Positions 23,945-34,053 of a stretch of DNA of 64,000 nucleotides are shown here, piece by piece. Numbering within the stretch: position 1 is the first letter of the stretch; every line of letters begins with the position of its first letter. The translations under genes and the position numbers were made by a program. Source of the DNA: Dactylis glomerata. Taxonomy: Eukaryota > Streptophyta > Magnoliopsida > Poales > Poaceae. The notes beneath the pieces are model-generated. The model did no database searches, was not told the origin of the DNA, and saw nothing but the letters and a program-made list of their open reading frames with translations. Location: NCBI GenBank assembly GCA_007115705.1, contig QXEO01002115.1:753018-817017 (forward strand). The letters are read 5' to 3'.

Positions 23945-25090
23945 TCAAGTTTTGTCCACAGATGAATCTGAGATTTGTATGCTGCAAAACCCTTCACCCA
24001 GATCGACGGTGTTGGAGCCCTCGCCGCCAGCCTGGCTGGCGCGGAGAGCCTGGCAGTGAGCCAGGTTCCGGTGGTAGTGGCGCTGGGTGGCGAGCTTGTG
24101 GACCTCGCTGGCGCATCTGGCCGCGGCTATATCGTCGTCCCAGCGGCGGTGGTCCCGTCCCATCTCCTCCTGCGCCGCCGCTTCCGCTGCCGACTCCTCC
24201 GCGAGCTCCTCCGCTCGTGCCACCACACGAGCCGGCTCGCGAGCCGCCTCCTCCCGGGCAGTCAGCTCAAGTGCCGCCTCAGTCGCGCGCGCCGCCTCGT
24301 CCTCCGCAGCAACGCACGCCGCCTCCCTCGCCGTGTTGGCGTGCACCACGAGCATGGCCGCGAGAGCCTCCCGCTCTGCGGCCATGAACTGGCGTGTGCT
24401 CTCCTCGCGGTGCGCCGTCACGAAGGAGGACATCAGCGCCACCTGCTCGTCCGTCATCGCCGGTGCCACCACGTCGCCGTTGGAGGAGTCGCCGAATTGG
24501 GCCTCGATGTCGTCGCTCGCACCGACCTCCTCGACGTGCTGCTCCTGTGGCACCACCATGCCCACTACGTAGGCCTCGGCCATGGCCGCGTCGTTGGCTG
24601 ACGCGATGGGATCGACGGCGGCGTGATACAACCCCAGGAAAGGCCCGGCCGTGGACTCGACCGTGGCGATGTCGACGGACTACGACTGCAGCAGGGCCGC
24701 CGCCTGGCGAGCCGCGCCCTCTGCCACCTTCTTCTGCTGGTACGCGGCCACGGCGGCTGCCAGCGCCCACGCCTCCTGCTCCGCGTGACGGTAGCCGACG
24801 ATGCTGTGCGCGCGCTGGTTGATGACCACCAGCGCCTCGCCGATCCTCTTCTCCTCGTCGGCCTGCACGAGCGCCTCCGTTGCTGCCACGAACGCCGCCG
24901 CATCGCCCGGCTGCTGGACGGCGAGCTCTTCTGCCCGGCGCATGGCGTTGGCCACCTCGGCGTCCTCGGGAAGCGGGCTAGGGCTAGCTCCCTGAGCACA
25001 GCCCACTTGCTGTTGTCGGTGGGTGCCATTGCTAGCGGCGGGCGGGAAGGTTTTGGCGGCAGCGGAGGGAATAGGGTTTTTGGTGTCCAT
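23945..25090 (-). pseudogene. Uncharacterised alanine-rich protein gene with one in-frame stop
   Basis: A single minus-strand frame runs from ATG 25090 (MDTKNPIPSAAAKTFPPAAS) to the stop at 23945, about 381 codons, broken only by TAG at 24680-24682 (context LLQS-stop-SVDIATVE). A CAG-to-TAG change would explain it. The first part contains EDAEVANAMRRAEELAVQQ, and the second a long Ala/Glu-rich, helix-prone stretch (EAACVAAEDEAARATEAALE) that may form a coiled coil. There is no known domain that I can name. A TATA-like CCTATAAAT lies at 25110-25118, only about 20 bases from the ATG, so the true transcript start is unclear. A Harbinger-like terminus lies upstream at 25390-25416. Confidence 0.5.
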
Positions 25091-25109
25091 GAAGGCGCGC
25101 TCCGGCCAG

Positions 25110-25118
25110 ATTTATAGG
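25110..25118 (-). promoter_or_regulatory. TATA-like box upstream of the alanine-rich gene
   Basis: Minus-strand GCCTATAAATCTGG lies just upstream of the ATG at 25090. The spacing is short for a TATA-to-ATG distance, so initiation may occur at or near the ATG. Confidence 0.4.
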
Positions 25119-25383
25119 CTGCCAGCACCGGCGGGAAACGTTGGCGGGCACGCGGGAACGGCCGGCGGGAAACATTGGCCAGCGCGCCCCTCGAAATTTC
25201 TGGCGGCAACAGTGGCGCGCCCCGGAATTTTACACCGGGCGCCGTGCCTCCGCCGTCGGGACTTGCATGCCAGCGAGGTAGGCAATAAATACGTCGGCCC
25301 GTTGAGTTGACCCCCACCCAGCCGGACAGACCTCGTTTTGGTGTCCGCGGTCCGACACAAACAGACAGAATCAAACCATTTCG

Positions 25384-25419
25384 GACACCTAAAGGGTCGG
25401 TCCGCTGGAGATGCCCTTA
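25384..25419 (-). mobile_element. Harbinger-like terminus (GGGCATCTCCAGCGGACC plus TTA)
   Basis: On the minus strand the sequence is TAA, then GGGCATCTCCAGCGGACCGA continuing to CACCTAAAGG-type sequence. The three-base TTA fits a PIF/Harbinger target. It resembles the terminus at 2323 beside the other minus-strand gene. No partner terminus was found to the left. Confidence 0.4.
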
Positions 25420-27521
25420 CAGATCATGGAGTATTGTCGGATGGGCACGTTTCGGCTCACGAACCCATGCCGTGCGTGCTGCCTCGTAACCAGGTACCGT
25501 GCCCAACGATGCCGCGGCCTTGGCGCCATCGACGACTGAGAGAGGGGAACAGATCGTCTGAATTCGTCGGGTAATTTCCTCTTCCATGCGCCGTGGTGAC
25601 ACAGAAGATCCTACGTCGCTCTCGATCCGAGTCACTGTCGCCGTCGTTCTCGTGCGGTCGCTGCTGGTTGAGCACTCGAGTCCAAATTATTTTCCCACGC
25701 CGACGTGTGGAGTACCGGAGTGGCTCTGTGCGCGCGTGTGGAGGGGACGGACGGGCCGCTCGCTCTCGCAAGGCACTGCCTCGCCGGTGATACCTCGATG
25801 GTGTCTTCTGCCTTTTCCGCGATGGCATGCTAGCACCTATCTATCCCTCCTCGTCAGATGCCTCCTGTGGTATACTTTCTGACGAGCGATACTTTCAGGG
25901 GTGGAAATTAACCAAACCTGCATCGCCATTTCTGGCAGTCGCATTCTATTTCTGAACCAACTATCATTCCATAACAGTAATGTGCATGGTGATGTATGAT
26001 TGAACGCTGGTATTGATTTCACGGCGGCTTGCACATCAGTAAGAAACGAACGCACTGAGCGAGGTTCAGACTTCAGACATTCAGTCAAAGACTCGCTTAC
26101 CAAACTAGTCAGGTGTCCACTCATGCGTCAGTGATCAGTGAATCTAATTCAAACGTGCAGCGGATAAACCATCCACGCCATGCGACAAGTCTAGAGCTTA
26201 CGCTCGTACTCCTCCGTTTTAAAATATAACATATTTTAGGTTTGTGAAGTAAATATATCTAGACATCTTTTAGTGTGTATATTGTAGTTGCGATCACTGG
26301 ATCTCTCTCAATCTCACAATCTCTCTCGATCTATTTTCTCTGACGGAAAACTGAAGAACAAGGAGAATGACAGTAGATAGAGAGTTTTTGGCGCAGTGAA
26401 CAACTTACTGCATTTTCTGTTATGTGATCCTTTTATTACCGAGTTGATTGTGTCTACTTCTCAGCTACTTGGACGTTCCATCCCACGTCCTAAGATCGTG
26501 CCAATCCGATTCTACAGCTACGGCATACAACCCAAGAATCGGTCCATGCAACTACTAAGTCTAGCTAAAAACCTGCTAACTGAAAACGGCTAAGACTAGC
26601 TAAACTGTCGACGCATCACGGACTGGATCAAACAATCGATCAGTCATCGATACGTGACAGGGTTATTACATCAGCAAGTAGCAGAGTTTGAACAACATAT
26701 ATTCGAGTGAACATACATATTAGAAAATGTCCAAATACATTATTTTACAAAGCTAAAATATCTTACAGTATATCTATCTATTATATACTAAAAGCACAAT
26801 ACAAAGATCTAAAATAGAGACACCACGTTAATCCACATCATAAGAATTATTTTTAACTGTTAGATCTATAATTTATGGCTAGGATCTAACAAACAATTGC
26901 GTTACATTATAATGGACCCGTGTTGGGCCCAAAAAACAAATTGTATTTAGCCGGACACTTATATTGGTAGTACTCTAGAAGCCAACACCAAAACAGATTC
27001 GTTTGAGCTGAAAAAAACTGACAGGTATAGTCAATTCCATGGAAAGTGCAAACAAATACGTAACTTCTGTACCGATCCACCCTAGCCCGTTGACACAACA
27101 ACTCAGCGTTCTATAAAAGAAAAAAAAAATACTAGCACGTGCAACAGTATCGTGTGTCTTCTTATAAGTATGCACATTGAACCTATACGGTCTAGATTTA
27201 AAGTAAAAATAATATCTACATTAGAAGCAAAAAATTACATAAATGCAAGATATTAGGGATCATTCGAATATTGTTTACATGTGTGATGAGGTTAGACAAT
27301 CAATATATTACATGTGTGATGACATGAAAAATTAGGCTAACCATATGTCCATAATGAAAGAGACAACCAAATATTTAAACTTCAAACCATCATAATGAAC
27401 CATCAATATATTACATGTGTGATGACGCGAAAAAATCGGCTAACCATATGTGTACCCGATATGAATGGCATAACTAATATTTGGTTAGCAATAAAGATAA
27501 GTTTTTTAGTACTTCAGTGAA
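25420..27521. other. Stretch without a supported gene
   Basis: Contains one Stowaway-like end (TACTCCTCCGTTTTAAAATA, about 26210), one possible hAT-type terminal repeat (CAGGGGTGGAAATTA, 25896-25910), and the dispersed repeat at 26773-26905. Two short repeats (TATATTACATGTGTGATGA) lie at about 27303 and 27408. No gene is visible. Confidence 0.45.
26773..26905 (-). repeat. Dispersed repeat, copy 2 (inverted relative to 6935-7067)
   Basis: It begins TCTATCTATTATATACTAAA and is the reverse complement of 6935-7067 with scattered substitutions. It may be a Helitron-type 5' start on the plus strand, as the bases preceding it are A/T; the rest of that element is not defined. Confidence 0.5.
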
Positions 27522-30500
27522 CTAGTAAGGTTGCACGTGCAACGCACGATCCATATAAATAATCAACATAAACAAAAATAATAGTATCCTGTAGCAAAAA
27601 ATTTCAAAGTAGCAACGTGTGGTTACTCAAAACTTGATCCTGACTCTATATTTTTTTTTCTAAAATTAAAGGGATCCAAGGGTTTTAATTTTGCTCAACA
27701 TTTTTTTGTAGCAAGGTGTTTATTTAAGTCATGATACTTAATACTCCCTCCATTTTTTATATATAAGACATTTAAAAAAATTCATGTCCTACATTTTATA
27801 ACTTCAACACTCATAAGCCATGATGACCCTTAAAAATCATGTAAGTTGACACCAGAGCATAAAGCATGCTTAAATATCTTAACCGCGGCTACGTAAAACA
27901 TTTTGCTGTGAGTATACCTTTGAATGCAATCAAATCAACGTGTTGTTTCGGGGACTTAAAGTAGGAAAGGCTCCTACTGCTGATACATATTAAAAAAATA
28001 TAAGTTATGTATGCAGAAGTGGTAACACAGACTATAAGATAATCCTGAAACACACGACTATAGGATAATCTCATATTTACAGCTGGCAGACGAATTTCAG
28101 GCATTTATATGGCTTAAGTATCACATATGGTCAAGTATTGCATAATGCATGCTGTAAAAATTATTTTGCAGCAACAATTACAGTAGGCGTTACCACTACA
28201 AATGGAAGTTTTACTCTGCTTGGAACTAAGGTCAAATATGCTAAGGAAGTGGAAAAATTACTAACACTCAGTTGATAAATACTATATTATTTTGTGCACC
28301 CATAATTCCAATCGTTTTCATGAATCACATTCCTGAAAGAAATAATCTACAGAAAAGTGCTTATCATGTACTTGCTCTACCAGTATTACAGGAATAGTAT
28401 TAAGGAGGAGATGCAGCTTTGGGAAGCTGCCAATGTTGGAGGGAGAAGAAGTCCAAAGAGTAGGCTTTAGGTGTGACCTGTGAGCGTGGAGTTTGCCGAC
28501 CCTTTGTTCGCACTTGGGATCAGTTTTTTGTAAATTGTATTACTACTCTTCTATAAATTGTATTACAGTACTACTCTTCCATAAAACAACTGATATGCCT
28601 TTGGCATACTCTCGAAAGGAGTAATTCATTTCTCATAGCAGATCGAGCTAAAGTACACTTGTATTTACACGTTGCTTGCTCTATGACATCGCTCTCCTGC
28701 AGTTCCATTTTTTCTCAAGAAAAAAAGAGTAAACCAAAATCAAATTTATACCGGATATGATCTCCACTCAAAGCTGGAGCATGTAATGTTCTATTTCTAT
28801 ATGACAGTACTATATTCCCCAAAATACTGAGCTTCAGGTTTAACTTACAGCCAAAAAAAAAAGGGGGTCTGAACCATTTGCACTTCAATGCCTAATAATT
28901 AAAACAATACGTCAACAAGAAAAGCCTTCAAAAGATGAATTACCATAATGCCAAGTGGGACAAAATTACCGCATTGCTCGAAGCATATAAGGAATTGCAG
29001 TTTAACAAGATGCAAATTAACCAAGAATATTATTTCAGTGATTCTCTTCACATAATATTCCCAGATAAAATGCTGATTGTACTTGTTTCTTACATTAATC
29101 TATGGAAAGCAAGTGGTACAGTAATTAGTTCAAGAAACATCGAAATCGGAAGAAATAAGTGCTGCATTATGCTATTTTGTATATGCCCACTGGTTGATTT
29201 GCCTGAAAGGTAGTACCATCAGCAGCAACTTCACCTTCCGCACACTGCGCCTACTCCAGTGGGAATGAAAAACACTACAGCTGGCTACCGTGCTCGCTCC
29301 TAGGTTGAGCTGAGCTCATCTGCAGCCATGAAGGCAATGACGACACTGCTGACATTGTCGCGGCAAATCCGGCGGTCGCCATCTTGAGGAACATTTCTTT
29401 CCAGTCTTCCCCCTTGCAACTTAGGTTTCAGTTTTTTTGGTGTCTGAAACCTGATGTTGTTCAGCTTCAGAATTCTTTATCCAGGTTAATGCAAGAGAAA
29501 GTTGTAGTTGGTAAAAATGTGCTGTAAAAATATATTTGATACTTCATAGGTTTTAATGGAGACATACTCTTATGCGCTACCTTTTCTTTCAGAATAACTA
29601 TAATAGCCTGCAGTTAATTAATTAGATGTTCAAGGTACAATGCCAGATTGCAATCGTAATGTTTCTCATCTGGTTAATTGACATTAGCTATTCGATTTAT
29701 GACACTTCCTATATTTGAAGTGAACCAAACTTTGTGGGAGCACTGCAAACCTAAAGGCAGGAGTGGGCGAGTGGCGTCGTTTGGGTTGCCGAGTTGTCCT
29801 TGGTAAAGAACTGCCGCCGTTGCAACCGCCAACTCATCTTGTTGTGGTCGAGAACCTGAAAAAATAGGTAAATACGATACATCAATTTTCATTTAGCAAC
29901 ACAACAGCAGCTAGTAAAAAATACTAAAAGAACAACAAAGCAGAACACCAGCACATACACGCATCAGGCGTGCATCAGTATCATCTCCCCCAATGCATCC
30001 TGTCGGACCAAACAGGTGGTGGCAGTACAGTAGCAACATACGCAAAAGGCAGCATCTCTCTCTCGAATATCAAGCAACAGCATGTTCTCTTCTTCGATTC
30101 CTCTCTCCTCCCTCAGTATCCCGTCCATCTGTCTCTTAATCTCAGATCCTCCCATCCTCTTTCAACCTCTCAGCTCTCTCTAAAACAGCAAGAGGCAAAA
30201 GCGCATCCTGCCACCGTGCCGCTCTTCCTCCCGAACCTGCGGCGGCACATCAGAGGCATTCATTGCGGGACCAAGATGTGGCGCGACGGCTAACCCTAGC
30301 AGAAGCGACGGTGCAGCTTGAGCAGCGGCGGCGACGCGGCAGAGGAGGATACGCGACGGTGTCGGTGAGGCATGGACGCTGCATCAGAGAGGAAGGGCGG
30401 CCGGCGGCGGCGTGGGCATGGAACCGTGCGAGCGATAAGTCGTTCCGAGGTTTTTTTTTTCCAGTAGTGCGTGTCCTGGCGGAGGGTTGGAAGGAGAGGG

Positions 30501-30613
30501 TTGAAAGTTGAAACCAGAGGGAGAACGGCGCGTTGGTGTCCGTTTGATTGAGTCGTATGGACGGTCCAGATTTCTTTTTCCTGCCAAGTTTACTCTTTTA
30601 TAAGTAGTGGAGA
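27522..30613 (-). mobile_element. Helitron with 3' hairpin and CTAG end
   Basis: On the minus strand the element starts TCTCCACTACTTATAAAAGA (30613 leftward), a typical grass Helitron 5' end. It finishes with a 14-base palindrome GTTGCACGTGCAAC (27530-27543), then CTTA and CTAG at 27522. It lies between A (27521) and T (30614) on the plus strand, consistent with insertion between A and T without target duplication. There is no Rep/helicase frame in its 3.1 kb, so it is non-autonomous; it may carry a gene fragment (29300-29397) and a GC-rich leader (about 30200-30450). Confidence 0.7.
29300..29397 (-). pseudogene. Possible captured last exon of a PP2C-type protein phosphatase
   Basis: The minus-strand frame reads NVPQDGDRRICRDNVSSVVI followed by AFMAADELSST and TAG (stop 29300-29302). 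The RDNVSSVVI string resembles the C-terminal motif of plant PP2C phosphatases (RDNxSVVVI). Only this short piece is recognisable and the catalytic core is absent. It runs in the same orientation as the surrounding Helitron, which fits gene-fragment capture. The match is short, so it could be chance. Confidence 0.35.
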
Positions 30614-30651
30614 TGGAGATGGAGATGGAGATGGAGATGGAGATGGAGATA
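30608..30651. repeat. Hexamer microsatellite (TGGAGA)n
   Basis: About seven uninterrupted copies of TGGAGA/ATGGAG lie exactly at the Helitron 5' end. The first copy overlaps the terminal TCTCCA of the Helitron (minus strand). Confidence 0.9.
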
Positions 30652-31751
30652 ATCACGAGGCGAAGGGAGAGAAGAAATTGTGTAGTACAACCATTAATAA
30701 TTGATTTAAATTTCTATGGATTTTTATATTTTGATATAGATAGTACTCAAAAACCAAGAAAGCATGGAAGAGATGGAGGTGCAAAATAATAGAAAAGGAT
30801 GTGATATTCAAGGTGAACTACAAGCCTTAAATCTTCCAGTTTCACACATCAAAGTAATATCTCATATATATTAAAAGAAGAATACATAGATCTTTCTCGA
30901 AACATTACACTGATCCATAATATAAATTTCAGATTGTTAGATTTGTAGTTAGTTGGTAGAATTTTAACAAGAGATCATAAATAGTACTTCCTTTGTTGCT
31001 AACATAGGCACAAAAATTAAAGAACACGGGTGGAGGGAAAATTACAACAGTTTTGGACAAGATTACTCCTGATTAATTGACGTGAGAAAAACTATACACC
31101 TTATCAAGGAATGGAGGGAGTATTACCATGTAGTTGCACCGGTGGAGTCCATGTCAATCACGGACGTTCAAAACAAACTAAACTGGATCGATCGAGACCG
31201 TAACATATAAGAAACATGAAATCAATATATCCAAAGCTAGGTGCATCTATATTTGAACGGGGTTGATTAGAAAAATAAAACTGGATGAGCCAGTGCATGG
31301 TAGGCTCAATGTGAAGGCATATGTCCACCGAAAGTGCACTAGAACCTGGACGCATATGATGGGCTATAAAATATCTCTCTCTATCTACCTCAATGATATA
31401 CACAAGAATGAAAAATAAATATTACTAGAACCTGGACGCATATGAGGGCCACCATGCTAGTTTAAAAAAAGAAGGGAGTATTACCCGGAACCGAATTAAC
31501 CGGAAATAATTTCCACCCCTAGCCGAGTCGTAAGCTTATCTATTCTGAAAGATCTCTTCCTCCTGTACCAGAAATTGATAATCTACTTTCAGAAAAAGAA
31601 ATTGATAGTCTGAACGTAGCATGTCCGCACTGCGCATGCGTGAGATCGATTTGTTTCGGATCTTGTGCTGACTGCTGAGTGAGTGGTGACATGTGCGAGT
31701 AAAATATAGAGCGGCACGTAGCACGTTGAATGAGTGTGCACGGTGTGAGAC
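30652..31751. other. Stretch without a gene; contains a degenerate Stowaway element
   Basis: Besides the MITE at 30987-31120, there is a GGGTGGAAATTA-type inverted end at 31507-31521 and a repeated ACTAGAACCTGGACGCATATGA segment (about 31339 and 31425). No coding region is supported. Confidence 0.45.
30987..31120. mobile_element. Degenerate Stowaway-type MITE
   Basis: Left end CTTCCTTTGTTGCTAA and right end (inverse) CTCCCTCCATTCCTTGA, flanked by TA on both sides; 134 bp. The termini are imperfect inverted repeats. Confidence 0.55.
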
Positions 31752-32289
31752 TGTTAGAGTATACATATTGTATACGGCTAGGTTAGGATAGAGATAGAAT
31801 ACGTGTCTTGTACTCTAAGTCTATGTCTTGTCTTATACTCTAAGTCGGTCTGTTGTACGCCTATATATCACTAATGGAAAAATGGGCTTCCATTCGTCTC
31901 ATTTGTCCCGAACCAAATTCGATCCGCGGCTAAAGGGTCCATCAATCCCGGTTCATTTGAAAATGTGGGCCAGGGGGCATTAGTCCCCGTTCAAAAGGGA
32001 TCTTCAGTCCCGGTTTCATCTAACAGCCGGGACTAATGCCCCATGGGCTTTTAGTCCCGGCTCGTGGAACAAACCGGGACTAAAGGTCATCCTTTAGTCC
32101 CGGTTCATTCCACGAGCCGGGACCAATGACCCGTTCAAATGAACCGCCCACTTCGCGCCAGTTATCGATCGACGACGCTTCGGATATCGATCGACATTAC
32201 GAGCGACGATCGGGAACCGGCGCCGGCGACCTTGAAACTCGCCTGCATTCACATCAACGCCGGCGTGCTCCTCATCTTCCCTCTTTCAC

Positions 32290-32298
32290 TATATAAAG
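32290..32298 (+). promoter_or_regulatory. TATA box of the CACTA-borne exonuclease gene
   Basis: TATATAAAG about 120 bases upstream of the ATG at 32418, with a C-rich leader between, is a normal plant core-promoter layout. The gene therefore appears to have carried its own promoter into the transposon. Confidence 0.6.
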
Positions 32299-32417
32299 CA
32301 CTCATATTTGATCATCTTCTTCCCCCAAAACATCTTCCTAGCCTCTTCTTCCCCAAAACTCTCCCACACATCACCACATACCGCCGGCGCCTGCGAGCTC
32401 TCTCTCCCTCGACGACA

Positions 32418-33154
32418 ATGGAGGAGCAACTTTGGCCCCGGTCTCGGATCTACTACGTGGTCATCAAAAATATGAACTTCACCATCACGGAGACTCTCCG
32501 TGCTTCGAGGGTGGAGAAGTGGATCCGCATGGTCAAGCGCCGGTTCCTCGACGACGCACCGGTCAAGTGCGTGGGCTTGGACTGTGAGTTCACCACTCAC
32601 GCGCGCCCTCAACGTGCCGCCGTCCTTCAACTCTCGGTGGAGTCCGAGATATTGGTCTTTCAAATTTGCAAGGCCAATGGCGTGCCGCAACTACTCAAGG
32701 ACTTCTTGAAGGACACCACCATCAAGTTTTGTGGTGCGGCTATCGACAACGATCTGCGCAAGCTAAGGCCATATGGAATTGTTATTCCATCCGCGTATGA
32801 TCTTCAACAAGTTGTCCCAAACCCCACTAGCAAGCTAACGCCGAGTCTCTATGATTTGGCCAATGCTACTATTGGGACACATCTTGAGAAGAAGAAGAGG
32901 GACAACAAGAAGAAGAAGGACAAGAAGAAGAAGGAGAAGAAGTACAAGAAGAAGGGAGAAGAAGAAGAGAAGAAGAAGAAGAAGAAAAAGATGAAGAAGA
33001 TGAACTAATTTTTGGTTGGGAAAAAGTTCCATTGAGCTTCAACCAACTAAAATATGCCGCTTTAGACGCTCGCCTAGGCTTTGAGATAGCTAGGAGATTC
33101 TGGAAGCTAAAGGGCTACAATAGCCATGTTGATCGTCTTAACCTTAATAATTAG
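32418..33154 (+). pseudogene. WRN-type DEDDy 3'-5' exonuclease domain protein, one frameshift
   Basis: The start is at ATG 32418 (GACGACAATGG context; MEEQLWPRSRIYYVV). The fold is that of the 3'-5' exonuclease family (WRN-exo/RNase D type). Motif I is GLDCEFT (D55, E57); motif II is AAIDNDLRKL (D110/D112). Motif III is KYAALDARLGFEIARRF, with Tyr at 33053-33055 and Asp at 33065-33067. All metal-binding acids plus the DEDDy tyrosine are thus encoded. The open frame, however, ends at 33006-33008, inside a long AAG/GAA tract (about 32885-33002). Motif III is read only after a two-base offset, in the frame that gives DEDELIFGWEKVPLSF and ends NLNN-stop at 33152-33154. A slip in the tract explains this. 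It may have arisen from a host gene captured by a CACTA. Intact relatives would degrade DNA or RNA 3' ends; this copy alone would make a truncated, inactive protein. Confidence 0.78.
32885..33002. repeat. AAG/GAA-rich microsatellite-like coding tract
   Basis: A nearly pure purine tract of AAG and GAA triplets encodes Lys-rich or Glu-rich sequence depending on frame. It separates exonuclease motifs II and III and holds the frameshift. Confidence 0.85.
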
Positions 33155-34041
33155 GTGGATGATTATGTATGGAAAAATGTTGGATGAGCTTGCTTGGAAA
33201 ATGTACTTTATTTGAGCCATGTTGGATGAGTATGTTTGGAAAAATATACTCCCTTTGTTTCGGTTAACAAAGTCTATTAATTTTCGAATTTGTGATTTTT
33301 CAAGTATTTTGGCTTTTTTGAATATTTTAATCATCTAAAAATTAATAATTAAATTATATATAAAGATTATTTGAAATTCATTGGTGCTTATTATTTGTAA
33401 TCATTGTTTCTTATTTTGTGAATTTATTTGGAGTTTAAAAAAGTAATATTATTTATTACCAAAGTGTATATGTTAATAGGATTGGTACCATACCATTATC
33501 AAGAAGTCGTGAGCGCAGTCTTGGAAGCTAGTATGGAAGGAATAGAGAAGTTAAGCGTGCTAAGGGTGGAGCAGTGTGAGGATGGGTGACCGACCGGGAA
33601 GTGAGGACCACAAGTACTTGTAATTGATTTGAGATATAGAGTGAGAGCCATAAGTATCTAATTTGATATGAGATATGAGAATAGAGATGATTAGATAATA
33701 GAGAAATAAAGAAAATACAGAAATTCCGAAACAGAAAATACAATTTTATTCCGAATGGATCTTTAGTCCCGGTCCGTGTTACCAACCGGGACCAAAGGTC
33801 CTCCAGCCGCAGCACATGCCCCGGCCCACGTGAAGAATTATTGGTCCCGGTTCGTAAGCAACCGGGACTAAAGGCTGGAGTCTTTAGTCCCGCTTTCTTA
33901 GTCCCGGTTGCTACAACCGGGACTAATGGATGTTACAAACCAGGATTGAAGGCCTTTTTTCCACCAGTGTATACTCGCCCGAGAGGCTCAATAATACATC
34001 CACCATATTACGCCATACCGCTCTCCCTCTATCCTTCTATA

Positions 34042-34053
34042 TGGTATCAGAGC
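34042..34053 (+). other. Primer-binding site (initiator Met tRNA type) of the outer copia element
   Basis: TGGTATCAGAGC follows the LTR end directly; this is the standard copia primer site in plants. Confidence 0.85.

Larger units (their letters stand above)
31869..33969 (+). mobile_element. 2.1 kb non-autonomous CACTA carrying an exonuclease gene, TSD TAT
   Basis: It starts CACTAATGGAAAAATGGGC and ends GCCTTTTTTCCACCAGTG. TAT flanks both sides (31866-31868 and 33970-33972), the 3-bp duplication expected of CACTA elements. Subterminal TTTAGTCCCGGTTCATT-type repeats in both orientations fill about 31905-32130 and 33755-33950. No transposase is present; the interior holds one gene for a 3'-5' exonuclease. 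Confidence 0.92.

Noticed and set aside
24087..24822. Several long plus-strand frames over the alanine-rich pseudogene
   Set aside because: The minus-strand frame is longer overall, has a continuous protein-like reading and a plausible start; the plus frames are mirror images rich in Ser/Arg/Pro.
27741..27780. Complete Stowaway MITE at CTCCCTCCATTTTTTATATA
   Set aside because: Only one terminus is visible; no inverted partner followed by TA within a reasonable distance.
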